DNA of 64,000 bases, taken from Methylocapsa sp. S129. Its GTDB lineage: Bacteria > Pseudomonadota > Alphaproteobacteria > Rhizobiales > Beijerinckiaceae. Numbering within the stretch: position 1 is the stretch's first letter; the number at the start of each line of letters is the position of its first letter. This document shows positions 18,121 through 27,152 of the stretch, piece by piece. The stretch lies in NCBI RefSeq assembly GCF_009765995.1, contig NZ_LMUI01000060.1, positions 80,218-144,217 on the forward strand. Direction: 5' to 3'. The notes beneath the pieces are model-generated. The model ran no database searches. It was not told where the DNA came from and worked only from the letters and a program-made list of their open reading frames with translations. The position numbers and the translations under genes are program-made.

Positions 18121-18853
18121 GATATGCCTCCTGCACTTGCGGGTTGTCGCGAATGGCTTCAGGATTCCCGTGGGCCAGAACCGCGCCGCGATTCATGACG
18201 TAGATATCGTCCGACACCGACATGATGAGCCTCATGTCGTGCTCGATCAACACGATCGCGAGTTCGGGTCCTCGCAGAGTCTGGATATGGGCCTTCAACT
18301 CGTCCGTTTCGCCGTGATTGAGGCCGGCAGCCGGCTCGTCGAGCAGGATCGCGCGCGGGCGCGCCGCTACCGCGCGCGCCAGTTCCACGATCTTTTGCTG
18401 CCCGTAGGCGAGGCTTCCCGCCTGCCGCTCCGCAAGATGAGCGATGCCCAGCCGCTGGAGCACGGCCATGCAGGTGTCGCGGACCTCCGCGCCGGCGCCC
18501 GGGCCAAGCCAGAACGCCTGCGCGATCAGCGTCGGCAACGAGCGCGGGACCAAGGCGACCTCGAGGTTCTGCAACACCGAAAGGCCATCGAAAAGCCGGA
18601 TGTTCTGATAGGTGCGGCTCAGACCCGCGCGGGCGATCTTGTATTTCGGCAGACCCTGCAGTTCGACGCCATCGAGGAGGATGCGCCCGCTCGTCGCGCG
18701 AAACGAGCCTGCCGCCATATTGACCAGGGTCGACTTGCCAGCTCCGTTCGGGCCGATCACGGCGGTGATCACGCCGGGCCGGATCGTGAGCGAGGCGTCG
18801 TCGATCGCGACATTGGCGCCAAAGCGCTTGGTGACATGATCGAAGATGAGCAT
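18017..18853 (-). CDS. livG: Branched-chain-amino-acid-type ABC importer ATPase (LivG)
   Basis: A 278-residue ATPase with GPNGAGKSTLVNM, the LivG-specific SRTYQNIRLF, LAYGQQKIVELARAV and ILLDEPAAGLNH. The ATG at 18853 is chosen because it lies two bases after the LivM stop; a longer reading starts at 18886. The usual LivG end (VQEAYLG) is followed by about 30 extra residues that read into the livF region, so the tail is probably non-essential. Confidence 0.9.
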   Translation of the reverse strand: MLIFDHVTKRFGANVAIDDASLTIRPGVITAVIGPNGAGKSTLVNMAAGSFRATSGRILLDGVELQGLPKYKIARAGLSRTYQNIRLFDGLSVLQNLEVALVPRSLPTLIAQAFWLGPGAGAEVRDTCMAVLQRLGIAHLAERQAGSLAYGQQKIVELARAVAARPRAILLDEPAAGLNHGETDELKAHIQTLRGPELAIVLIEHDMRLIMSVSDDIYVMNRGAVLAHGNPEAIRDNPQVQEAYLGQPGAMGNIEAAARGRRNRVRLRAGEGLAWGQS

Positions 18854-18855
18854 CG

Positions 18856-19881
18856 TCAGCGCGCCATCAGCTTGCGGGCGAACCAACTCGGTCCGTATTC
18901 GCGACGGATGAGGCCCATCGGCCGGGCCAGGATGACGAGCACGAGGGCCACGCCGAAGAGGAGCTGCCGGTAATCGGCATAGGCGCGCAGCAGTTCGGGC
19001 ACGAGGACCAGCAGGCCGGCCCCGAGCATCACGCCGAATGGATTGCCCAGACCGCCCACGACGACGACGAGCACGATCGAAAGGGATTCCCAGAAGGTGA
19101 AACTCTCGGGGCTGACGAAACGCTGCATGGACGCGAAGACGACGCCGCCCACGCCCCCAATGGTGGCGCTGGTCGCAAAAGCGATGAGCTTTACCCCGGT
19201 GGTGTCGATGCCGCAGCCGCGCGCTGCATCCTGATCCTCGCGGACAGCCGCCAATGCGGTCCCCAAGGCGCTCTCTTGCAGGCGCCAGACGAACAGGAAC
19301 GTCAGCACCGCAAGGCCCACCAGGAGGTAGAGAAAGTCGACCGGCGTCGACACACGCCAGCCGAACAGGCTCGCCTCATCGATCCGGGCGATGCCTTGCG
19401 GCCCGTTGGTCATCCAGTCGAGATTGTTCATCAGCACGCGGATGATCTCGCCGAAACCAAGGGTCACGATCGCGAGGTAATCGCCGCGCAGCCGCAGCAC
19501 CGGGATGCCGAGCAGCACCCCCGCCAGCGCGGCGAGGCCTGCGCCGATCGCGAGGATCAGCAGAAATGGCAGGTGCAGATCGAATTGAGGCGACGCCAGC
19601 AGCGCGTAGGTGTAGGCGCCGATCGCGTAGAAGGCGACGTATCCGAGATCGAGCAGGCCGGCGTAGCCGACCACGATATTCAGCCCCATGCCGAGAATGG
19701 CGTAGAGCAGGACGAGGTCGAGGATGCGCAGCGGATAGGCGGGAAGGAAGACGCCGACAACCACCACCGCGATCGGCATCAGCGCCATCGCGGCTAGGGC
19801 GCGGATGACGGGTCGGCGGCCGATCGGGGCTATGGCGACTTCAGAAGTCACGCTTGTAGACCATGGTCTCCTCGCTGACAT
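18856..19881 (-). CDS. livM: Branched-chain-amino-acid-type ABC importer permease (LivM)
   Basis: A 341-residue permease with about nine hydrophobic helices and the family signature LNIVVGYAGLLDLGYVAFYAIGAY given here as two halves: LNIVVGYAGLLDLG, then YVAFYAIGAY. The EAA-like coupling loop is near ALAAVREDQDAARGCGID. The ATG at 19881 overlaps the end of livH by 41 bases; a GTG at 19851 with an 11-base overlap is a good alternative. It forms the channel with LivH. Confidence 0.9.
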   Translation of the reverse strand: MSARRPWSTSVTSEVAIAPIGRRPVIRALAAMALMPIAVVVVGVFLPAYPLRILDLVLLYAILGMGLNIVVGYAGLLDLGYVAFYAIGAYTYALLASPQFDLHLPFLLILAIGAGLAALAGVLLGIPVLRLRGDYLAIVTLGFGEIIRVLMNNLDWMTNGPQGIARIDEASLFGWRVSTPVDFLYLLVGLAVLTFLFVWRLQESALGTALAAVREDQDAARGCGIDTTGVKLIAFATSATIGGVGGVVFASMQRFVSPESFTFWESLSIVLVVVVGGLGNPFGVMLGAGLLVLVPELLRAYADYRQLLFGVALVLVILARPMGLIRREYGPSWFARKLMAR

Positions 19882-20785
19882 GCTCGCCGAGCAGGCCGGA
19901 GGGGCGGAACAGCAGTATGAGGACCAGCACCGAGAACGCGAAAATGTCGCGATATTCAGTGCCGATGACCCCGTGGGTCAGAGCCGGCATCCAGGCGGTG
20001 GCGAAGGTCTCGATGGCGCCGAGCAGCAGGCCGCCCAATACGGCTCCGGGGATCGAGCCGATGCCGCCCAGGATCGCGGCCGTGAAGGCCTTCATCCCGA
20101 TGACGAAACCCATTGAGAAGGTCGCGACACCATAATAGGAGGCATAAAGAATGCCCGCCACCGCGCCGAGGCCTGGCCCGACAAAGAAAATAAGGGCGAT
20201 CGGCAGGTTTGGGTTGATGCCGACGAGCGAGGCCGTTTCGGCGCTCTCGGCCACCGCACGGATTTTCACGCCAAGGCTCGTGCGGTTGACGAGAAGCTCG
20301 AGCCCGACCATCAGCACCAACGCCACGGCGAGGATCGCGAGCTGCTTGTAGCTCACGATGGCGCCCGCGACGTTGATGACGCCGCGGGGCAGGAAGGAGG
20401 GATAGATGAGCGGGCGGCGCCCGCCCGCCAGCATCACGACGTTCTGGATCACCACCGCCATGCCCAGCGCCGACAGCATCGGCGCGAGCCGCGACGTGCC
20501 CCGCAGCGGCCGATAGGCGACCGCCTCGACCGAGACGCCGAGGAGACCGATGGCCACGAAGGTGGCGAGCCCGGCCAGCAGCGCGACGCCGGGATGACCC
20601 GTGACGCCGCCTAGCAGGCCCGCCGCGAAGAGGGCGACGAAAGCGCCGGCGGTGAACATTTCGCTATGGGCGAAATTGATCAGCCGCAGAACGCCGTAGA
20701 CCATCGTGTAGCCGAGGGCGATCAGCGCGTAGATGGCGCCGACCGTCAGCGCATTGATCAACTGCTGAAGGACGAGCGTCGCCAT
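19841..20785 (-). CDS. livH: Branched-chain-amino-acid-type ABC importer permease (LivH)
   Basis: A 314-residue permease. It opens LQQLINALTVGAIYALIALG and has the LivH signature GVLRLINFAHSEMF. It ends in EHVSEETMVYKRDF, close to the common LivH tail. It lies 12 bases after the binding-protein stop and pairs with LivM in the membrane. Confidence 0.92.
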   Translation of the reverse strand: MATLVLQQLINALTVGAIYALIALGYTMVYGVLRLINFAHSEMFTAGAFVALFAAGLLGGVTGHPGVALLAGLATFVAIGLLGVSVEAVAYRPLRGTSRLAPMLSALGMAVVIQNVVMLAGGRRPLIYPSFLPRGVINVAGAIVSYKQLAILAVALVLMVGLELLVNRTSLGVKIRAVAESAETASLVGINPNLPIALIFFVGPGLGAVAGILYASYYGVATFSMGFVIGMKAFTAAILGGIGSIPGAVLGGLLLGAIETFATAWMPALTHGVIGTEYRDIFAFSVLVLILLFRPSGLLGEHVSEETMVYKRDF

Positions 20786-20797
20786 CGCTGACCCCCC

Positions 20798-21907
20798 TTA
20801 CTTGAGCAGCTCGAACTTGCCACCTTTCACCGTGTAGAGAAAGATGAAGGGCTGCTTCAGCTCGCCGTTGGGCTGGAAGGAGACGTGGCCGACGAGGCTG
20901 TCGAAGTCGCTCTTGGCGATGGCGGGGACGATCGTGTCGCGTTTCGGCGAGGCTCCCGCGGCCTTGATGCCGTTGATCACGACCTGGGCTTCCATGTACC
21001 CATAGGCCGAATAGGGGCCGGGATCCTCCTTGAAGGCCGCTTTGTAGGCCTTGGCGAAATCCTGCAGCTGCGGCGAGGAATCGTAGGGCGGGGCCTGGAA
21101 GGACACGATGGCGCCCTCGGCGTTCTCGGGGCCGGCTCCCTGGATGAAATCTGGCGTGAAGGCGGAATCGGCTGCGAACACCTTGGCTGTAATGCCAAAC
21201 TCGCGCGCCTGCTTCACGAACAGGCCGACGGCCGGCATGATGCCGCCGAAATAGATGACGTCGGGATTCTCGCTCTTGATGGTGGTCAGCAGCGCGCTGA
21301 AGTCGACATCCGTCTGGGCCACGCCGCTGAACGAGGTGATGGCGCCGCCGCCCTTCTTGAAGACGTCCTGGAACACTTCCGCGACGCCCTGCCCAAAGGC
21401 CTGCTTGTCATGCACGATGGCGGCCTTCTTGGCCCCGAGCGTCTTCAGCGCGTAATCGGCCGGAGCCGCGCCCTGCGAGAGGTCGTTGGCGATGGGCCGG
21501 AATAAATTGGCGTAGCCGCCCTTGGTGACTTTCGGATTGGACGAGTTCGTCACCTGCGGCATGCCGCAGCGGTGGTAGACGTCGGAGGACGGTATGGTGA
21601 CGCCGCTATTGAAGTTGGCGATCACTGCGAGCATGCCAGCATTGTCGCACTGCTTCTGGGCCACCAGGGTGCCCTGCTTGGGGTCGCCGCCGTCGTCCTC
21701 CCGCTGAAGCACGAGCTTCTGCCCGCCGATGCCGCCGGCGTCATTGGCTTGGCGTAGGGCCAGCTCCATGCCGTTCATCCAGGTGGCGCCAAAGAGGGCC
21801 TCCGAGTTGGTGAGCGGTCCGGCGCTGCCGATCGTAATGTCGGCGTAGGCTGCGCCCGATAGCGTCGCAAGGAGCGTGGTGGTCAACGTCAAGGTCACGA
21901 AACGCAT
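20798..21907 (-). CDS. Periplasmic binding protein of the Liv-type importer
   Basis: A 369-residue binding protein with a 22-residue signal peptide ending GAAYA, followed by DITIGSAGPLTNSEALFG. The LivJ/LivK-type fold is clear from GGIGGQKLVLQREDDGGDPKQG and TNSSNPKVTKGGYANLFRP. It is first of the transporter genes in the minus-strand operon and sets the specificity of the import system. It is about as similar in general plan to LivK as to urea or aromatic-acid binding proteins, so the ligand is open. Confidence 0.9.
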   Translation of the reverse strand: MRFVTLTLTTTLLATLSGAAYADITIGSAGPLTNSEALFGATWMNGMELALRQANDAGGIGGQKLVLQREDDGGDPKQGTLVAQKQCDNAGMLAVIANFNSGVTIPSSDVYHRCGMPQVTNSSNPKVTKGGYANLFRPIANDLSQGAAPADYALKTLGAKKAAIVHDKQAFGQGVAEVFQDVFKKGGGAITSFSGVAQTDVDFSALLTTIKSENPDVIYFGGIMPAVGLFVKQAREFGITAKVFAADSAFTPDFIQGAGPENAEGAIVSFQAPPYDSSPQLQDFAKAYKAAFKEDPGPYSAYGYMEAQVVINGIKAAGASPKRDTIVPAIAKSDFDSLVGHVSFQPNGELKQPFIFLYTVKGGKFELLK

Positions 21908-21966
21908 GTTGGATTTTCCTTTCCATTCGATACGAAGCGACCGCCCGCCGGCGAGGCGACCAGCCG

Positions 21967-22665
21967 TCAGGCGATATGTTTCAGGCCTTCCTCAGCGCCG
22001 CGGGACAGCGACGCCATCAGGTTGCGGGACACGCGCGCGATATGGCGGCGCAGCATATCGACACCGCGCTCAACGTCGCGCAGGCGCGCATAGGCCAGCA
22101 TTGCGTGGTGGTCCGACAATTCTCGCTCGACGTCCTGCATGACCATCAGCTGCAGATTGACGTAGCGCGCCGCATTGTCATGCACAGAGCGCAGGAGCTT
22201 CAACGTGATGCGGCTTCCGCTCGCCCGGTAGAGGGCCTCGTGGAACCGCCAGTTCAGTTCGCCCCAGTTGCTGACGTCGCCGGTCTTCGAGGCTTCCTCG
22301 ATGAGGGCCTCGGCCTGGTCGAAGTCGGCTTGCGACATGCGCGGGATCGCGGCCTCGAACAACCAGGTCTCGAGTCGCATGCGGATGCCGAACAATTCCT
22401 CAAGTTCGTCTGGCGACAAGCAGGAGACGATTGTGCCCTTATGCAGTTCGGAGACGACGAGGCCTTCCGCCTCGAGATGACGGATGGCCTCCCTGAGGGG
22501 GATGCGTGAGACGCCAAGTTCCGTCGCGAGCCGCTCCTGACGCAGCGTCGTTCCCTCGGCGAGCTGGCCATTGAGGATGCGACGGCGCAGCTCGGTCGTG
22601 ATCTGCTCGGTCAACGACGTGCGCACCGACTTGGGGACAATTTCTTTCGCCATATTGGATATCAT
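21967..22665 (-). CDS. GntR-family (FCD) regulator of the divergent Liv/mutase operons
   Basis: A 232-residue regulator. The winged-helix domain covers residues ~10-75 (SLTEQITTELRRRILNGQLA, then LGVSRIPLREAIRHLEAEGLV); an FCD domain follows with WRFHEALYRASGS and ELSDHHAMLAYARLRD. Two starts are possible (22665 and an ATG four codons later at 22653). It stands between the Liv importer (same strand, downstream) and the divergent catabolic operon. A copy of its likely operator overlaps its own start, which suggests autorepression and control of both arms. Confidence 0.87.
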   Translation of the reverse strand: MISNMAKEIVPKSVRTSLTEQITTELRRRILNGQLAEGTTLRQERLATELGVSRIPLREAIRHLEAEGLVVSELHKGTIVSCLSPDELEELFGIRMRLETWLFEAAIPRMSQADFDQAEALIEEASKTGDVSNWGELNWRFHEALYRASGSRITLKLLRSVHDNAARYVNLQLMVMQDVERELSDHHAMLAYARLRDVERGVDMLRRHIARVSRNLMASLSRGAEEGLKHIA

Positions 22666-22779
22666 ATCGATGGCCTTGGCCGTATCAACCCCAATTTATG
22701 GGCATTTTCAGCATAAATTGCCTATTTTATGCACTTGAAACACGGAAATCTCGAGACTATTCTCGAAATAGTATCCAAT
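22654..22779. promoter_or_regulatory. Two inverted GntR-like sites and nearby repeats in the divergent control region
   Basis: ATTGGATATCATAT (22654-22667) overlaps the GntR start, and its near copy in opposite orientation, AAATAGTATCCAAT (22766-22779), lies just before the first cupin gene. They share ATTGGATA plus a T-rich end. Between them are GCATAAA (22711-22717) and TTTATGC (22726-22732), another inverted pair, and ACTATT/AATAGT at 22756-22772. One regulator could coordinate both divergent operons through these sites. Confidence 0.5.
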
Positions 22780-22795
22780 TATGAGGAGAGCGTCG

Positions 22796-23341
22796 TTGAC
22801 TCAATCTACTGTCGCACAGGCAGCCGACGCGCCGGTTCGCGGTACGTTGGGGGAGATACTGGTCGTCCAGCCCGGAACCGCTGAAAGCCATTGGCAGCCC
22901 GTTCCTGCCAACGGCCACATTGAGGTGATCTTCGCGCCGCATCGGGTGGCGATGGAACATCCGATCGGGCTCGGCACCCAGACAGTGGCGGTCGGCGGCT
23001 ACGTCCGCGAGCACGCGCATGACCGCAACGAGGAAGCGATCTATGTGGTGCGCGGCAAGGGCCGCGCCGTCATCGATGGCGAGAACCATTCCATGGCGCC
23101 CGGCTCCGCCTTCTTCATCGGCAAGAATCGCCGCCACATGTTCATTAACGAGGGCGAGGAGGAGATGAGCTTCGTGTGGCTGATCGTCCCCAACGGCCTG
23201 GAGGATTTCTTCCGCATGATCGGGCGGCCGCGCCAGGACAACGAGCCCGATCCGGAACCGTTCCAGCGGCCAACCAACGTTCTCGAAATCGAGCGGCGGA
23301 CCGTTTTCGCGGCCCAGCCCGCCGACCAGCGTCAACCCTGA
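22796..23341 (+). CDS. Cupin-domain protein, first gene of the amino-acid catabolic operon
   Basis: A 181-residue cupin with REHAHDRNEEAIYVVRGKG (His-x-His and downstream Glu as metal ligands) and a second His in NRRHMF. The TTG at 22796 is preferred because GAGGAG lies seven bases upstream; an ATG at 22781 in the same frame has no ribosome site and lies against the putative operator. It precedes the SDR gene by seven bases. A single-domain cupin here could be an isomerase, lyase or dioxygenase; the reaction is not known. Confidence 0.75.
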   Translation: MTQSTVAQAADAPVRGTLGEILVVQPGTAESHWQPVPANGHIEVIFAPHRVAMEHPIGLGTQTVAVGGYVREHAHDRNEEAIYVVRGKGRAVIDGENHSMAPGSAFFIGKNRRHMFINEGEEEMSFVWLIVPNGLEDFFRMIGRPRQDNEPDPEPFQRPTNVLEIERRTVFAAQPADQRQP

Positions 23342-23348
23342 GCCCGCC

Positions 23349-24101
23349 ATGCGCCTCAAGAACAAGATCGCCCTCATCACGGGCGCGGCGGCCGGCATTG
23401 GCAAGGCCACGGCCACGCTTTTCGTGCGCGAGGGCGCCAAGGTGGTGATCGCGGATCGCGACGGCGACAAGGCCGCGGCCGTTGCGCGAGAACTTGGCGA
23501 CGCCGCGTCCGCCTTCACAGTGGACGTCAGCAACGGCGCCCAGGTAAAGGCCATGATCGACGACACGTTGGCGCGCCACGGCCGCCTCGACATCCTGGTG
23601 AATAACGCCGGCTACGGCATCCGCGGCAACGTCGTTACCACGCCGGAGGACGAGTGGGACGCCCTCATGGCCGTGAATTTGAAGGGCGTATTCCTGTGCT
23701 CGAAATACGCCGTCCCGCCTATGATTGCGCAGGGCGGCGGCGCCATCGTGAACACGGCTTCCACGATCGCCAGCGTCGGCATTCCCGACCGGGTCGCCTA
23801 TGTCGCATCAAAGGGCGGCGTCGCGGCGCTGACCCGCGCGATGGCGCTCGACCATGCGACGGACAATATCCGCGTCAACAGCGTGGCGCCCGGCGTGATC
23901 TGGTCGAGCTATTACGAGAAGATGGTCGAGACCCATGAGGATCCCACCACGTTCCTGGCCAAGCTGAAGGCCCGGGCGCCCACCAACCGCTGGGGCGAGC
24001 CGCACGAGATCGCCACTGCGATCCTCTGGCTGGCGTCGGACGAGGCCTCCTTCGCCACCGGCAGTTCGATGACGATCGACGGCGGCTACACAGCCTGGTG
24101 A
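23349..24101 (+). CDS. Short-chain dehydrogenase/reductase
   Basis: A 250-residue classical SDR. It has the cofactor loop TGAAAGIG (11-18), NNAG near residue 86, the catalytic Ser-Tyr-Lys set (STIASVGIPDRVAYVASK) and the tail GSSMTIDGGYTAW. An acidic residue after the second strand (IADRDGDK) favours NAD over NADP. It would oxidise a hydroxyl group of a pathway intermediate. Its stop overlaps the next gene start (GTGA). Confidence 0.9.
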   Translation: MRLKNKIALITGAAAGIGKATATLFVREGAKVVIADRDGDKAAAVARELGDAASAFTVDVSNGAQVKAMIDDTLARHGRLDILVNNAGYGIRGNVVTTPEDEWDALMAVNLKGVFLCSKYAVPPMIAQGGGAIVNTASTIASVGIPDRVAYVASKGGVAALTRAMALDHATDNIRVNSVAPGVIWSSYYEKMVETHEDPTTFLAKLKARAPTNRWGEPHEIATAILWLASDEASFATGSSMTIDGGYTAW

Positions 24102-24904
24102 CCAACCCTATGGCGACGCGGACCTCTGTGGGCATCATCGGCTTCGGCGCGATCGGGCGCGACCTATCGGCCCGTCTGACCGCCGAGGGTTACGCCGTGA
24201 TCGTGCAGCTTCGCGCGGGCTCGACCTCGCGCCCCACCGTGCCGGCGGAGATCCGGGTTGTTGAGAACGTCGAGACGCTGATGGCTGCATGCCCAGTCGT
24301 CGTCGTCGAGGCCGCGGGGCAGGCGGCCCTGCGCGATGCAGCGCCCGTACTGCTCGGCGCCGGCATCACGGTCGTGGCGGCCTCCACCGGAGCGCTGGGC
24401 GATCCCGCGCTCTTCGAGCGCCTGGAGGCAGCGGCGCGACGCGGGGGCGGGCGCTTGATCGTGCCGGCTGGGGCGCTCGGGGGGCTCGACTATCTGGCAG
24501 CGTTGCGCGGGTGCGCCGGCGCTACCGTCCGCTACACCACACGAAAACCGCCGGCCGCCTGGCGTACCGAACTCACCGCGGCGGGCCATGATCCAGAAAC
24601 TCTCGCCGCGGAGGTCGTCCTGTTCGAGGGCGGGGCCTTCGAGGCGGCGCGTTTGTATCCGCGCAATCTCAACGCCGGCCTCACCGTGGCGTTGGCCGCG
24701 GCGCCCGCGCCCGTGGTTGTCCGGGTGGTGGCCGATCCGGCCGTCTCGCTCAACACGCACGAGATCGAGGCGGAGAGCGAGCTCGGGTCGGCCGCCATGC
24801 GCTTCGCCAACCGGCCCTCGCCGGCCAATCCCAAGACGTCGGCGCTGACGGCGGCGAGCCTCGCGGCCGCCGTGCGGCGCCTTCTCGCGCCCGTGGTCCT
24901 GTGA
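24098..24904 (+). CDS. L-aspartate-dehydrogenase-like protein (NadX family)
   Basis: A 268-residue protein with a Rossmann fold (VGIIGFGAIGRDLS) and the aspartate dehydrogenase landmarks VPAGALGGLDYLAAL, YTTRKPPAAW, NTHEIEAES (catalytic His) and PKTSALTA. The family converts L-aspartate to iminoaspartate/oxaloacetate with NAD(P). In this catabolic setting it may oxidise or reduce another amino or imino acid. The GTG start overlaps the SDR stop, and its own stop overlaps the DadA-like start, so the genes are coupled. Confidence 0.82.
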   Translation: MTNPMATRTSVGIIGFGAIGRDLSARLTAEGYAVIVQLRAGSTSRPTVPAEIRVVENVETLMAACPVVVVEAAGQAALRDAAPVLLGAGITVVAASTGALGDPALFERLEAAARRGGGRLIVPAGALGGLDYLAALRGCAGATVRYTTRKPPAAWRTELTAAGHDPETLAAEVVLFEGGAFEAARLYPRNLNAGLTVALAAAPAPVVVRVVADPAVSLNTHEIEAESELGSAAMRFANRPSPANPKTSALTAASLAAAVRRLLAPVVL

Positions 24905-26136
24905 GCGCCCCCTCGCACATCGTGGTGATCGGCGCCGGGATCATCGGCCTGAGCGTAGCGCGCGCGCTGCTTCGCGACGGCCACAGCGTCACGGTGATCG
25001 ACCGCGATCCCGCCGGCGACAAGGCCTCGTTCGGCAATGCAGGTGGATTGGGCGTCACCGAGATTCTGCCGGCCGCTGCGCCCGGCCTGATCTGGCGGAT
25101 CCCGAAATGGCTCGCCGATCCGCTTGGTCCGCTGTCGCTCCGCCCCGCCCATCTGCCGCACCTGCTGCCCTGGCTCGCGCGCTTCCTGCGCAGCGGTACC
25201 GCCGCCGAAACGACGCGGATCGCTGGGGCCCTCGCGGCTCTGCTCGCGCCCGTCTATGACGACATGCTGTCGCTGCTGGAGGAACTCTCCCTCACGACCG
25301 ACCTGCACCGCGTCGGCGCGCTCTGGGTCTATGATACCGAGGCCGGCTTCCAACGCGATGCGCCAGCCCACGCGATGCGTCGGCGGCATGGCATCGAAGT
25401 GGAGACGATCAGCGCGGCGGAGGCCCGCCGGCTTGAGCCCGCGCTCGCCCCTATGAGCGCCCGCGCGGTTGTCACGCCGCAATGGTCGCATGTCTCCGAT
25501 CCCAAGCGCATCGTCGACCGGCTGCGCGAACAGCTTCTGGCCCGAGGGGTCGCGATGCTGCCGCTGGAGGCGACAGGCATCGAGGGCCGCGCCGTCGTCA
25601 CCGCGCAAGGCGATCGCGTCGCATTCGACACCCTGGTCGTGGCGGCTGGCGCCTGGTCCGGCCGCATCGCGCGCACGGTCGGCGACCCCGTCTTGATCGA
25701 AAGCGAGCGCGGCTACAATGCGACGCTTCCTTCACCCGGCGTCACGCTGTCTCGAGAGGTGATCTTCGCCGAACGGCAGTTCGTCGCCACGCCTCTGGCG
25801 ATCGGCCTGCGCATAGGCGGCGCCGCGGAATTTGCGGGGCTCGACGCCAAGCCGAACTTCCGGCGGAGCGACGCCCTGGTGACGCTGGCGCGCCGCTACC
25901 TGCCCGATCTCGATCCGCGCGGCGCCGTGCGCTGGATGGGTCATCGGCCCGCGACGCCCGACAGCCTGCCCGTCATCGGCCGCTCGCGGCGGCGGGGCGA
26001 CGTCGTCTATGCCTTCGGCCATGGCCATCTGGGGCTGACCCTCGGCCCCACCACCGGCCGGCTCGTCGCCGACATCGCGATCGGACGCGCGCCATCGGTC
26101 GATCTCTCCCCCTTCTCTGTCGCACGGTTCGCCTGA
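24901..26136 (+). CDS. DadA-like FAD-dependent D-amino-acid dehydrogenase/oxidase
   Basis: A 411-residue flavoprotein starting HIVVIGAGIIGLSVARALL (FAD-binding GxGxxG). The acidic end of the second strand is VTVIDRDPAGDKASFGNAG, and the family tail is GHGHLGLTLGPTTGRLVADI. This combination is typical of DadA and of D-hydroxyproline oxidases. Standing directly before a hydroxyproline-epimerase-like gene, it fits oxidation of the D-imino acid produced by that epimerase. The GTG start overlaps the preceding stop. Confidence 0.87.
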   Translation: MSAPSHIVVIGAGIIGLSVARALLRDGHSVTVIDRDPAGDKASFGNAGGLGVTEILPAAAPGLIWRIPKWLADPLGPLSLRPAHLPHLLPWLARFLRSGTAAETTRIAGALAALLAPVYDDMLSLLEELSLTTDLHRVGALWVYDTEAGFQRDAPAHAMRRRHGIEVETISAAEARRLEPALAPMSARAVVTPQWSHVSDPKRIVDRLREQLLARGVAMLPLEATGIEGRAVVTAQGDRVAFDTLVVAAGAWSGRIARTVGDPVLIESERGYNATLPSPGVTLSREVIFAERQFVATPLAIGLRIGGAAEFAGLDAKPNFRRSDALVTLARRYLPDLDPRGAVRWMGHRPATPDSLPVIGRSRRRGDVVYAFGHGHLGLTLGPTTGRLVADIAIGRAPSVDLSPFSVARFA

Positions 26137-26138
26137 CC

Positions 26139-27152
26139 ATGACCGCTCCCACCCATCCTCACACCTTCCTTTGCATCGACGCGCACACCTGCGGCAATCC
26201 AGTCCGCGTGGTGGCGGGCGGCGCGCCGGTCCTACCGGCCGTCGACATGGCCGAGAAGCGCCAGATATTCCTCGCCGAGCACGATTGGGTGCGGCGCGCC
26301 CTGATGTTCGAGCCGCGCGGTCACGACGTTATGTCCGGCTCGATCCTTTACCCGGCGTCGCGGGCGGACTGCGACCTGGGCGTTCTGTTCATTGAGGTCA
26401 GCGGCTGCCTGCCGATGTGCGGCCACGGCACGATCGGCACCGTGACGGTGGCGCTCGAGGAGGGCTTCGTGACTCCGAAGGTCGAGGGGCGTCTCGCGCT
26501 GGAGGTCCCGGCCGGCCGGGTCGAGGTGACCTATGAGCGTAATGGACGCTTCATCGACAGGGTTCGGCTCTACAACATCGCGAGTTATCTCCACGCTGCG
26601 GAGGTTAAGGTCGCGGCGCCTGGCCTCGGCGAACTCGTGGTCGACGTGTCCTACGGTGGGAATTTCTACGCCATCATCGAGCCACAGAAGAATTGGGCTG
26701 GACTCGACGCGATGAGCGCAGACGACATTCTGAAATGGAGCCCGATCGTCCGCACGGCAGTGCAGGACGCGGTGGCCCCCGTCCATCCGGAGGATCACCG
26801 GATCGCCGGCGTCAGCCATGTCATGTGGGCCGACAAGCCCAAACATCGTGAGGCCCATGCCCGCAACGCGGTCTTCTACGGCGCCAAGGGAATCGATCGA
26901 TCGCCATGCGGCACGGGCTCCTCGTCCCGTATGGCGCAGCGCGTCGCCAAGGGCCTGCTCAAGATTGGCGATGATTTCGTGCACGAAAGCATCATTGGCA
27001 CCCTGTTCCATTGCCGCGTCGAGGGCGAGGCCCGCGTCGCGGACCGCCCCGCCATCCGTCCGAGCATCGGCGGCTGGGCGCGGGTTATCGGCCACAACAC
27101 GATTTTCGTGGACCCGCGCGACCCGCTCGCTCTGGGCTTCCAGCTTGCCTGA
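26139..27152 (+). CDS. Proline-racemase-family epimerase 1 (4-hydroxyproline 2-epimerase-like, Cys/Cys)
   Basis: A 337-residue enzyme with both catalytic cysteines: Cys94 in PMCGHGTIG and Cys257 in RSPCGTGSSS. A two-cysteine active site is characteristic of proline racemase and hydroxyproline 2-epimerase, which invert the alpha-carbon by two-base proton transfer. The ATG at 26139 follows the DadA-like stop by two bases; longer readings overlap that gene. With the FAD oxidase it would form an epimerase-oxidase pair for an imino acid such as 4-hydroxyproline (inference). Confidence 0.88.
   Translation: MTAPTHPHTFLCIDAHTCGNPVRVVAGGAPVLPAVDMAEKRQIFLAEHDWVRRALMFEPRGHDVMSGSILYPASRADCDLGVLFIEVSGCLPMCGHGTIGTVTVALEEGFVTPKVEGRLALEVPAGRVEVTYERNGRFIDRVRLYNIASYLHAAEVKVAAPGLGELVVDVSYGGNFYAIIEPQKNWAGLDAMSADDILKWSPIVRTAVQDAVAPVHPEDHRIAGVSHVMWADKPKHREAHARNAVFYGAKGIDRSPCGTGSSSRMAQRVAKGLLKIGDDFVHESIIGTLFHCRVEGEARVADRPAIRPSIGGWARVIGHNTIFVDPRDPLALGFQLA

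Noticed and set aside
22757-23593. 278-codon minus-strand frame
   Set aside because: Antisense to the cupin and the start of the SDR gene, both of which have family motifs.
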